Below, piece by piece: positions 25,001 through 36,093 of a stretch of 64,000 bases of DNA. A program made the translations under genes and the position numbers. Origin of the DNA: Setaria digitata (taxonomy: Eukaryota; Nematoda; Chromadorea; Rhabditida; Setariidae); contig RCAB01000005.1 in NCBI GenBank assembly GCA_003640385.1, forward strand, positions 372,001-436,000, written 5' to 3'. The notes beneath the pieces are model-generated. The model was given only the letters and a program-made list of their open reading frames with translations, searched no databases and was not told the DNA's origin. Position 1 is the stretch's first letter. Each line of letters starts with the position of its first letter.

Positions 25001-27116
25001 TTCAAAGGAAAAGCAGTGTTAACGGTACTGAAGTCACCTTCCGGAAGAAGACACCTGCTCCGCATGTATTCAATCGTCTCTTCAGTCTTTCACATCTTTT
25101 TTCTTTCCTTAACTTCCATCAGAATTTCTTGTTTTCTCCCTTCTGCTTGTTTTCTTATTTTTTGTCACTAACTTCGAAAAATTCAAAAAGTGCCCATTTC
25201 ACCGACTGCAAAATTTAGATGATAAATGAAAAATGTGGCATCCATCAAAGGGTCCTGTCACACCTATCCAGTTTGGTGTTTCCTCACAAAATATACTACT
25301 AGAGAAATATTGGAACATAAGCGAGCAAACAATTCAAGTTCTTGTTCAGACTACATGTCAAACACTAATTAATCTATGTAGCTGATATATGAAGCCATGG
25401 AATGGTAGAAATTTAAAATTTTTTCTTGAGGAAAAAGAAATTTGGAAAGGTGTTTTCCGTTATTCCATTAAAGCGATTTTTCTGAGTTCGAAATGAAGCA
25501 GGAAAATGCTAACCGGACCTGAAACCATATTTTGATTTGTGATTCGTTCAGGCCAAGTTCGTGCGCCAGTTCCTGACGCCGTTTCTCAGTAAGATATCGA
25601 TTGTCCATGAACTGTTGCTTCAATCGTTCTAGCTGCTCGGCAGTAAATGCTGTTCGTGGTCGCTTTTCATCCTCATTGATATTTGCTTCTTTTCGTTTTG
25701 TACGACGCGACCTTGGACCTATCCAAAATTGAGTTGGAAAATCTTTTTCATTGGAACATAAATCCGTAACAATTAAAATCTAATAATCGATACAACTTTA
25801 AATAATTCCAAAAAATTGGACTGGCAACAAAGGATTGATAAAATTTACAAAGACTCAAAATGAAGTCTTATCAGAGTTGCAGCAACTTTACTCCTTATCA
25901 GAGATAATAGTGCTAATTTGTTCAGCAATGATTCAACATGAACAGGTGATGATTATAGTATGTGATATTGCATATGCTAGTTATCAAATGGTTTTGATGG
26001 ATGAATGAGCGTAATGACGCAAACAGAGCAGCACTAATTAGTATGCATGCCTAGAAGGATATGAGAAAGGTAGCAAAATTATGCAACTACTCACTTTCTG
26101 TTGATGATTACTATTTAATAGTTAGACAAGAAAAGATCCTAAAATAGATCTTGTTGGTGACTTTAAGACAACTAGAAGAGCATGCGATGAGGGGACTTTG
26201 AATGTTATGCATTCTCTATTCAATCGAGTGTTGGTAGTACTGGACAGTTAAAAAGAATCTTCCTAGACGTACCTGAACTTGGTCGATCTGAATACCGGGT
26301 GCAATATATCCAGGCTGGGAATACTGTATTCATACTGTCTGGTGTAGTTGACGCACAAGGTTTTAGAGTAGGTTCTTGTTGCTGGAAATAATTTCTTTAA
26401 TTTCGCTAAAAACAATGAGTAATTGCATCAAGGTATTCTATTCTCTTCACACGATATTCAGCACAACTGATCTCCTCTTGTCAAGTTTAAGTTATTTCGC
26501 ATGCTTCATATGTCGCCAGTATATTTTAATCTTTCTAGAAATAAAAGTCCGATAAGCCTGGAAACGAATGGTGTTGATATGTTAGCAATATTAGCTAAGA
26601 CTTCTTATAAACAACATAATGTTATGAAGCATTATATTTACCAAAAGATTAAGGTAATAGCAGCAAGCACTAACATAGTTCAGCCGAGGATATAGAGAAT
26701 GTCAAAGGAAATAAAGCGGTCGCATGAATAGAGGCCAAATAAGTAATTTAAAAAAAATTGAAATGACAAGAGTTTGGAAGACAAAATGAAATGGAAAAGC
26801 ACAGTGTTTTCAAAATTGGAATCAATCATTGATGGAAAGATTTGCATGTTATTATTTTCAGCAATTTCTTTTTGCAAAATTTAATGATTTTTCAATTTCA
26901 AAAGAACACAGAACTTCAATCTACCAATTTTCTCTTTAGTCTAAATTGCACATTGCTTTTAAACGGTAAAATCACTCTTACCTTACCAAAATCTGGTCGC
27001 AAAATATTCTGTATAGAAAATTTTAGTTTCGAGTTTGATCGGTATGATTCCGTATTACGATGCAATAGCTCCGGTGAAGAAAGGCCTTCAGAAACAGAAT
27101 CTGATATGTTATCCAT
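22015..27116 (-). CDS. ceh-16: Engrailed homeodomain transcription factor (CEH-16 orthologue)
   Basis: Four exons: 27116-26982, 26381-26273, 25718-25519, 22128-22015. They total 558 nt, or 185 aa, all in phase. The order is diagnostic of engrailed. An EH1 repressor motif ([12 protein letters not shown], Groucho-binding in the family) is in exon 1. EH2/EH3 ([16 protein letters not shown], running into PRSRR) spans exons 2 and 3. The homeodomain (about residues 99-158) has [43 protein letters not shown] and NKRAKLKK. The engrailed C-terminal EH5 block is [14 protein letters not shown]. The homeodomain is cut by a 3390-bp intron between Q50 and N51. The ATG directly follows a TTATTCAG acceptor, so either the spliced leader joins at the ATG or an upstream coding exon exists. 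In C. elegans CEH-16 acts in seam-cell fate and boundary formation; the role here is inferred. Confidence 0.95.
22129..25518 (-). other. 3.4-kb intron inside the engrailed homeobox
   Basis: GT-AG intron: donor CAG|GTCCGG next to 25519, acceptor TTTACAG next to 22128. It contains poly-T tracts (for example 22538-22563) and short random ORFs only. No nested gene with recognisable similarity was found on either strand. Its size compared with neighbouring introns suggests it may hold regulatory elements. Confidence 0.6.
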
Positions 27117-30100
27117 CTGAATAATGTCAAAAATTTTAATAACGCAGGATTCGATGTTATTTAAAAGTTATGGTATCGAATATCTATTTAACCAATAACA
27201 TTTTAATTATTTCAAGCCTCTTTATGATCATTATATTTACAAGTAAAAACTAGTCATGTGTGATAACGCCTAAGTAATTTTTCCTTTAACTTTTTATTGA
27301 AATGATATGTTGTTATGTGCAAATTTATGAAAAATTAACCTCACCATGAATGGGAAGGAAACGGTTTATTTGTCAATAAGTTTAGCGGTAAAGGGAGAGT
27401 TTTCGTTAATGAAAAGAATTTTTCTTCTTTTTCGCTTTTTTTTTTTATGTCAGCCTTCAGTGAACTATTGCGGCCGCCATCGTTACTTCGGATCAGAACT
27501 TGATGTTTATCTGAATTTTTATACTAATTTCGGCAATTTTTTTATAAGTCCTCTAAAGAATTCAGAAATAATGTTATAATTTATAAATTAATTTGCAGTA
27601 AAAATAACGAATATAAAGCTTCCTAAAAATTGTTAGGAAAGAAGGTTTGAAATTCTACAGCATCTTGGATTTTGCTTTCCGTTTAAAATCCTAACGTGAT
27701 AAGTGCTGTGATAAAGAATTCGTACATCAATGCCTCCTTAATAAGTCGAAACAGAATTTTAATATAATTTTAGTTTATCTAATTTTTTTTTATTATGAGG
27801 TAGGATCAAATTCCAATTGTCCAGGCCACTCTAAGTGAAAATTAGCCAGTGATATGGCATACAATAAGATTAGAGACGGACATAACTTCACCGGTTGCAA
27901 GTTTCATTCGGAAATATATTTAGGCAGTACATGGACTTAAAGTGTTTGGTGCGACACAAAGTAATAATAGCAAATGTTCCTTTATCCCTTCTCAATCCCG
28001 ATTCTTTTTTCTCCGTTCGATATGTCAAGAAAAATCTCCCTCCCGTTCTCGCCTCCATCCTCCCATGATTGTCAATGTTAAGCCTGTTTAAGCCATGTAT
28101 CCATCATGGCCTAAACAACGTATTTATCCATAACAGTAACATCATGGAATGAGGGTTGTAAGGAAAATAAGACTGAGAAGACAGCAAGAACTATTTTTTA
28201 ATGATAATGAATTTAGTAATGATAATGATAAATGATAGCGAATGAGTGATAAGGTGGAAGAAAACGAGGGGAATCGAGGCTGTTGTTTGGCAAATTGTTA
28301 ATTTAGTAATTTAGAAGGCAATGGGCGCATCATCCCTTTGTCACTCCTTCCTTTCGTCCTCATCAGCTCATCCCATGGAAATTTGTCGTCACGCCTATTC
28401 TCTTCTTTCAACCTTCAACGTCACCATCCTACCGTACTCCTTGCATTCTTGCACCTTTACTTTCTCTCATCTCATCTTAATTCCTTAAGTTATTGGTCGA
28501 TTTATTGTAAGCTCCGCCTACGAAGGCAATATAACATCACATCTAGCTTAAATGAAGAGGGAGATAGCAGACAGTGCGGCGGAGGGAAGCAAGAAGAAAG
28601 TGATAGTAAGCTTTATTCTTTAATGAATAGCTAATGCGTCATCTCAGGACTCTTTGGCGGGTAATTAAGCTCCGTAATTAAGTTGCATTTTGATGGATTC
28701 GCAGAGCCTTCCAGGCACATTCGTCCTCACCCACCTGCAGTGCAGTCATTCCGTGCCTGCAATTAATGTGAGACTTAATGAAGTGATGTCAAGTAAGGCT
28801 CGAGCTGGTCTCCTTGACAGGCCTCTCTGAATGTGGCCAGTCCTTATCCAAGCAAACTGCCAAGGGAAGAGTAATTGGCTGATGCCTCCTATATCATCTA
28901 TCCACACACAGTTCTTACACGAATGAATTTAAAGCAATTTTGCAAAGCAATTAACTTAGCCGTTTGATGGTCTGTCTGTCTGCACCTTGACGTATACTCA
29001 GTGGTACACATGGATATAGGTGCCCAGTACACATGGACAGCTCTCCCTCAGTACCCGACAATCGAAGCACTGATGCTTCATTTCGTTGGCTTTTCGGCTT
29101 TTCCTTTCAGAGAATAGACAAATGAAGCTTGAGCCAAGTCTCTTTCCTTCTTCCTTTTATCTATAATTAGGATAATTATCTTCTTCAATACATTATAGCA
29201 ATTATCGGGTGAAATTGCTCGGATTGTGCATAAATTAATGCGATTAAACTGGTTATTGCCAGAAGCAAGAAAACAAATACCTCGAATAGCTAAGGTGAAG
29301 TATTTGAAAGCTTAACTTTTTTTTTTTGAATTTCAGACATTTTGTCAGAATATATCTTCACACAGGTGAATAGACACAAGTGTCTTCTGTCCTAATGTCA
29401 CTGCTCCTTCGCATTTTTCCTGACTGTTTCTTTTCACCAGCTGTTTCTAAGACTTATTAACATTAATTCTATAATAATAATTCCTCGGTGTCATTTTGAG
29501 TTTAAAAGACTTTAAGGAAGGTCTGAAGAACAACTGAAAAGATCGGACAAGTTCATTTCCTGCATTATATTTCATAAATTGATTAATGCTTATAAATTTA
29601 AATAAAAATAAAGTGGTCGCGATTGATATTTTGTTAATGCTTGGAATCTTACAAAATTTTAATACTTCCTTCCGATTGGAAGCACATCGACAGGAAATTT
29701 AAATACATTTAACAGATAAATTTAAGTCTCAACCCATCCCAGTTAAATTATTTTTTTTTTGTCTGTTAAATTTTCAGTATGTAGCAAGAGAAACTAAATA
29801 AAAAAAAAAAAAAAAATACAAAAGATGATGCTAAAAACTGCTTTTTTTATTTGGCCCTCATTATTATTACTGCTATCATTATTTCTGTCATCCCGTTCTG
29901 TCCTTCTTATTGCTGACACAGTCATGGTGTATTAATACTATTGATATTGATAGCATATCATTGTTCTATCATTATCATTCTTATCATATCGTTGGCATGA
30001 TCACCGTCGTCAGCGTTTGATTGTTATCACTGCCACCGACATGATTGTCAAATGTTGCTGTTGTTTGATTTTATCAAATAATTTCATCAGTTTTGTTGCC

Positions 30101-31826
30101 GAAATGTGTAACTACTTCATTCGACAACATTTTTAACTACATAACTAACAGCCATATGCAGCTGGAAGACCATAATTTCGCAATTCAGAAGAAATATTTT
30201 GAAATTTTGTTTTTGAACTAACAATTCCGAACCAGAGCAAGGCAAATTGTTATGGGATATAGGATTACATAAATTAATTGCTAGAAAAACAGTTGCATGA
30301 CATGAAGGAGATAAGTGGGTATTTTACCTTAACTGTCAGATTGAGAATGTTAATTAAATTAAGATGCAATGTCATTTGCTCCCTGTATGTTATGCAAGAA
30401 AATTACTTTCTCGCAGTATACGTATTGTAAAGTGTTTATTAAATCTTGATGAACTTGGAAAACTCATGGATTAATTTTCCTATTTCTCTTTTTGCTTTCA
30501 AAAACTGCTCACTCCTACAACTGCTGTTTGGGGTGAGAAGAAATAAAGCAGAACTTAAAAAATTAAAATTAAAATCTACCGTATTTTAAGCTAGCATCNA
30601 AGTAGTTCATATTTTTTCTAAAATTAGCATCAGTTCATACTTAAGCTACCCTAAATTTCCTTATCCTGAATTTACAAAAAAAATAATAACTTCTTCCATT
30701 TCACTTGACTATATTAATTTAATTTCTTCTCAACTATTTAAAGTATTTAAGTTTTTGAAGCAGTCCTGAGTCACCAATATCTAGATAGATTAGAAATTTC
30801 AAATTTTAATCAATTTAGCAAGCGCTCCCTACCAATCAACTTTCAGGACATGATCTTTGTGGCATTTTGTCAAATACTATTACCGATTATGCAGCGATCG
30901 ACTGTAAAAGAAACTGAAATTGTGTAATTTAAAGATCGGATTGGTTTGCCTATTGCACCACGTATTTTCAACAGTAACATTAAATGAATGAACTTCGTGA
31001 AGGTCCTATAAAGAGAGAGAAAAAAAAAATAAATGATACTTTGCGTATACCTCTGCACTTGTTAAAGTAAATCATTATAGAAATAAAACTTCATCCATTT
31101 ACCGTACGCCGACTGAAGACGAATAAAATGTTGTTTTCAATAGACTACACAATTATGATTTCCTTGAAGAGCAGTAGATCGTATCAACTCAAAGGTAAAA
31201 ATCATCGGCAATCCTTGTTGCTAGTGTCAGGAAAGCACTGACGGTGGTTGCAAAGCTGGGAAACAACGAAGTAGCAAGTCAAGATTTGATGGATCGATCA
31301 AATGCGGCAGCCTTTACCAAAATTAAAATAGAAAATTAGGACATAATAGGGAAAAAGAAGAGGAACAGAGTGTAACAGCTGAACAGGATGAGTAGCACTA
31401 TATTTACCATGTCTTGAGATTGATTCCAGTAATATAATAGTAACCTGACAGACTGACCTAATACTGGCAGTCTCGCTAATGAAGTTAGTCACTTTTCACT
31501 TACATCTTAAATGTGACCTTAGCGTTGTTAATCACAAGCAGAATTGCAAATAACTCAACTTACAAACATGAAAAGTCTTGAGATTGATTCCATCAAACCT
31601 GTATTCCAATACAGACAATCATTAAACAGTTCATAAAATTAACGGATGTGCTAGATATGCTAATTCAGAATTCAGTATCAACGCAAATATCAACCGTCGC
31701 GTAAAACAAACAGATGAAAACTTTTCATTCGATGCGAAATTATAACAAAAGTAAAATAAGAAAAACATAACGGAGTACAATAGCATAAAAACCCATCCAT
31801 GTTAAAGAATACTTTACATAATCCTT
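27117..31826. other. Gene-poor region upstream of ceh-16
   Basis: About 4.7 kb between the ceh-16 start and the 3' end of the NIFK-type gene. ORFs here (for example at 27346 and 28338) lack codon structure, splice context and similarity. A patch at 28640-28960 is clearly less AT-rich than the rest and contains TAATTA motifs. A single N lies at 30599. Poly-T and A runs occur at 29751 and 29801. Confidence 0.5.
28640..28960. promoter_or_regulatory. Possible engrailed enhancer patch
   Basis: An island of higher GC about 1.5-1.8 kb upstream of the ceh-16 start codon, with repeated homeodomain-type cores: GTAATTAAG near 28661, GTAATTAAG near 28674, and ATTAAT plus CTTAATG near 28762. It is non-coding in all frames. 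Regulatory function is inference from composition and position only. Confidence 0.3.
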
Positions 31827-33537
31827 TCATTCTACATTCTTCTCTTTCTTTCGTTGGAATTTTACACTACAGTGGGATTTCACTGATTTTTTAAAAGGCT
31901 TGCACTGAATCTTTATTTCTGTATCCTCTGATTTTATTTCTTCAGCTTTCAATGGACTTCCTTCGTTTGTCACAAACATAACCTGCTGAAAAGAGTAACG
32001 ATGAAAAAAAAATTTTTTTTTTTAAATCTTAATTGTCATCTTTCTATTTTATTCCTCTTTTTTTAAATAAGGTAATACCAATTCACTTTCAAAGTTAAGG
32101 GAAAAGCTTTCGTTGCAGGGAAGCAGTATTAAATTGAAAAAAGAAAAAAGTATTACTGCAAAATAGCGAAATAGGTCTGAAATACATAATAATTTAAGCG
32201 TTAATCAGCGTTTCTGTTAGAAACTCAAGCTGAATTTTTTTTTCTTAAAGATTTGATCAATACAGATAAGTCAACACTTTATTCAAAAACTCAAAACAAA
32301 AAAATTTTTCTGGAAAAATAAAAAAGAAAAATACTTGGGCTTCCGAGCAACTAGCAATGAGTGGCAACTGATAACCAAGTTTAGCGAATTTATTCCCTCT
32401 AATCTTCATATTTTTCAGCAGCCGTTCCTGAAATTTGATTCAACCGCCAACTCTACGGAAGAACTTATATGTTATGTTTCATATAAAAATATTTGTGGTT
32501 CGAAATAATGAAAAGAAAGTTTACTTTCGCAGCTTCTTCACACCATCCACTCTGTTTTTTATTCAATTTCCTCGCATGTAGCTTTCTGGTAGCATTTTTA
32601 AGCGGTGGTGGAATTATCCGTGGTCCTTTACGTAAGCAGGGTGGAAAATTCTTATTTTTTATCACTTTACCTGAAATGAACACCTTAAACCTACGATAAC
32701 CACCATGAAACAAATCAAAAATGCATAAGCCATCTCTCATCTTCCTATTTAAACGAAAAATAAATGAAAATAATGAGCGAAACAAAGAAATGGAAATATA
32801 ATCATTTAAAAAAAATCTGCTACCGTTGCGCTGTTAGTTAATTGAAAATTCTTTATGTTACGGGAAAAGAAGAAGCTTACACTCCAGTCGTTTTTCGAAC
32901 ATTAAATAACCATCCATAGCCTCAGCTGCTAACTGTGCAACAACATGATCTGTGAAGAGCACAAAGGCCCATCCTTTATGATTACCGGTCTGAAAGAAAA
33001 AAGTGAAAAAAAAAAAATGCTTTTATGAGAAACTAAAAGAAGAAGACACTGAAATCAGAAAAAGAGATTCACTTTAAACTTGCTAGCATGACAGAATATG
33101 TAATGGATAACAAATAATAACATTCCAATTGTTGTTAAGGATATCAGTTCAACACATAAGTTTATTGGAATTATCAAATTGAGTAATAAAAATCTCTCCC
33201 AAAACTAATGGTCGATATGCACTAAAAAGACTTTCAAAACCGAATAGGATTCCAGCAACAGTATTCTCAGTTTTGCTTTGTTTGCTCAGGAATTTTCAGT
33301 AGCTAACTTATAAAGGTTGAAATGACAAAATCACAACAGAAAGCTTACCTTTTTGTTTCTTGGAACTCGTACTCGACGAACATTACCAAACTGCAAGAAA
33401 TACTTTAATATTTCCTTCTCGAAGAATCCAAAAGGAATATGCCTGATCAATATGGCTCTAGAATTGCTTTCGGCATCAGCTTCTGGCTCACGCAACATCT
33501 CTGACCTCTGATCACCAATTTCTTCCTTTCCAATCAT
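31827..33537 (-). CDS. nifk: NIFK/Nop15-type nucleolar RNA-binding (RRM) protein
   Basis: Five exons: 33537-33349, 32989-32881, 32670-32525, 32427-32335, 31985-31827. They total 696 nt, or 231 aa, all in phase. A single RRM spans about residues 28-105, with RNP2 ILIRHI and RNP1 KGWAFVLF. The family-specific linkers FGNVRRVRVPRNKKTGNHKG and EAMDGYLMFEKRLEC are typical of NIFK (MKI67IP) and yeast Nop15, which act in 60S pre-rRNA processing in the nucleolus. The C-terminal half is basic (RKLHARKLNKKQ, FKKSVKSH). It is shorter than human NIFK (about 290 aa), and I see no Ki-67 FHA-binding RTP-type motif. A pyrimidine-rich AAAG acceptor lies 11 nt before the ATG, which fits a trans-spliced leader. 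Confidence 0.88.
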
Positions 33538-36093
33538 GTTACTTAGAACTTTAAAAAGAAAAAAAAAATCAGTAATAAAAAAAAAATCACTACATACATC
33601 CAATTTTTCCCTCAAGAATTTTAAACCATAAAATTATTGAAATTAATGCGATCTATTAGAAAAACGCATATTACTTGCTAATTGACTGTTTTGATACTTT
33701 TCATGGAACACCTTCAAATAATTTTTTCGCAACAATATTGCTGCATTGCTCTCCAAAATGAGTCCAGAAATTCACAGACTTCATCATATCTACGAATCAC
33801 AGTTTTAACATATTGATCTCAGTGTACGACTGCACTGTCATAAAAAAACTAAACCCCACAACAAATTTTATTTACGGGAAACTAAAACGAAATAGAAAAC
33901 AAATAACAGAAAAGCACTATTATAATCGCACCAGAAGACCAAAATAATAAATAAATAAATAAACAAATGGAACATTGTAAAAGACTAGTATTTCCAAAGA
34001 TACTGAAAGAAATTATACGAAGAATGGAATGCAAGTATTTCACTTTATCCAATATATGTTACACGGTGTCACATCAATTCTCTCAACTGCTCCTCCTAAT
34101 CGCAGGCGACTGAATGCTAAATTATTTTTTAAGCATATATATATATTTCACAACCATTCAAATCCTTCCAAATGTATAGAATTTGATGCTTACAAATGGG
34201 AGCTCTTTTCCCAATAAAGAAAAAAATGCTTGTCTAACAGAAAAAAAACGCATAAATGTAAAAAATCGAGAAGCAGAGCAAATACACTGCAAGAAAAAAT
34301 TGAAGAAATTTCAGGAAATATAGCTATATTGTTATGACATTTGTGAAACATAAAAATTCAAGTCTTTATTAACAGATGACCAAAAAAGGTGAACTCATCT
34401 GTCAAACAAACAAATCCGCCCATATAAAAGTCTTAATTTCGGGTTTCCGAAGCGACAGCGTGATTCCTAGGCTTTTAAAAGATCATCTTCTAAATAGCTG
34501 TCTCTTTCGAATCTGCAGTGGAAATTGAAACATGCCAGACAAGTTCATAAAATACTACTGAAAGTTACATTCCGAACAAAGAATCAGCTACAGCTAGACT
34601 GAAATTCAACCATCGGAATGAAATACTATGGTGAAAACACACTCTGTACTATTCCACAGGTATGATAAATTGTGAATTCCAAACCCATGTCTATACGGAT
34701 ATCTACCAAAAGCTTGGATAAAATAAACACTGTAAAAACAAGAACTAGCGAATTTACGAAAGAGCAGAACTAATTTTTTCAGCGAAGTGATTCATTCCTG
34801 CATATAGAAAGCTGATCTGCGATCATACTCATAACTAAGAATCAAAATTGAAACTACCTTGTCATTTTAGTAGCATGAAACAGTGAAACCAGTGAACCAA
34901 AGAAAAGCAAGAAACAATAATAGGTGATTAACCCAAAAGTTTGGAATTTTCACGTCACCAGTGCGACGAAGTAAATCCGCACAACTTTGCAGAATAAAAA
35001 AGTAAACGTAAAACATTTTTAAGCAGAAAGAATAAAGGATTTTTTTGTGGAAGGAACAAGTCGGTCTACGAAGAGATTCAAAATCCGAAAATGCTTTTAA
35101 CGAAGCATTCCAGCTCAAACTATTAGACTTGAGCCAGCCGCACAAAATTTTGTTAAGTTGATTCAGAAGTAAAAATTATCAAGTTATCGAAATATCCTAG
35201 AACGACTGCTATCTAAAACACCGCAATAATTAGCAGATGTGAAGTGTAAAATTTCGTTTGTAAGACACAACGCTAATATGATTTATAGAAACAAGTAGAG
35301 TTACGTCCCAATTCTGATTACTAGCAAAGATGTTTATTTACTCTGATCGATTCTACCATAAACTAACATTAATCAGTTATAATCAAAAGTAAAGAATAAT
35401 GTTTACTAGTGTCAGTCAGGAATAGTAATGATTAAATGAATTCAATTCAACAAATTCAGCGGAAACTCAAAAATATTCTATTTTTTTAGGGATAAATTTA
35501 CAGACAGACATAACAGGTAGCTTTGTGACTAAAAATGAAATTATGCTTTGTGAGAAGCAAACAAAATTGCACTTTACTGATGTCAAGTTTCTGCAAACAT
35601 ATAGTAAATCTATCACATTCGCTACACAGAGGCTTTAAACATTTCCTTTCGAAGATATGTTAGATTGAACTTTGATAATGAGTGTGAAGGCACCTACACA
35701 TATAAGTTTCACGAACCTTGTAGATATAACAACCAAATAATTTCTTAACTCGTGAAAAAAAAAAAGAGCAGCAAAAAGTATCAGAAAAGAACTATGTACA
35801 ACTGAGATAAAGAAAGTCGTGAAAAGTCCCTTGAACTAAATTTCAATCTAACATAAAGCAGACTTTATAATCTTCCAAAGCAGAGACCTTTTTTTTTTGG
35901 AGGGGGGGATTATGTAGCAAAATCAGTATCATGATAAGTTAAGAAATAACACTCGAGAGTGGGCACTGAAAAGAATCCCTCAACGCATAGGAAAAATCAC
36001 AAATTGAATTCCTACAGATAACCAAGCAGATGAACATTCATGCAGAAATATAATAGAATCTTAAAAAGAAAAAAAAAAAAAAAACCACCTGCA
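33538..36093. other. Intergenic region between stim-1 and the NIFK-type gene
   Basis: Both neighbours are on the minus strand, 2.6 kb apart, which is long for a nematode operon spacer. It is AT-rich with homopolymer runs (for example 36067-36084) that probably include the stim-1 3' UTR. A minus-strand ORF at 34867-35145 has no recognisable similarity. Confidence 0.45.

Noticed and set aside
27796..27807. TGAGGTAGGATC resembling a let-7 seed
   Set aside because: Only the first eight or nine bases agree with let-7, and the flanks do not form a convincing precursor hairpin.
28338..28634. 98-codon plus-strand ORF upstream of ceh-16
   Set aside because: Leu/Ser/His-rich composition from CT-rich DNA, with no domain and no neighbouring exons. 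Better read as non-coding.
34867..35145. 92-codon minus-strand ORF downstream of stim-1
   Set aside because: It lies beyond a clear stim-1 stop codon and has no recognisable similarity or good splice sites. It could only be an alternative 3' exon if RNA data show it.
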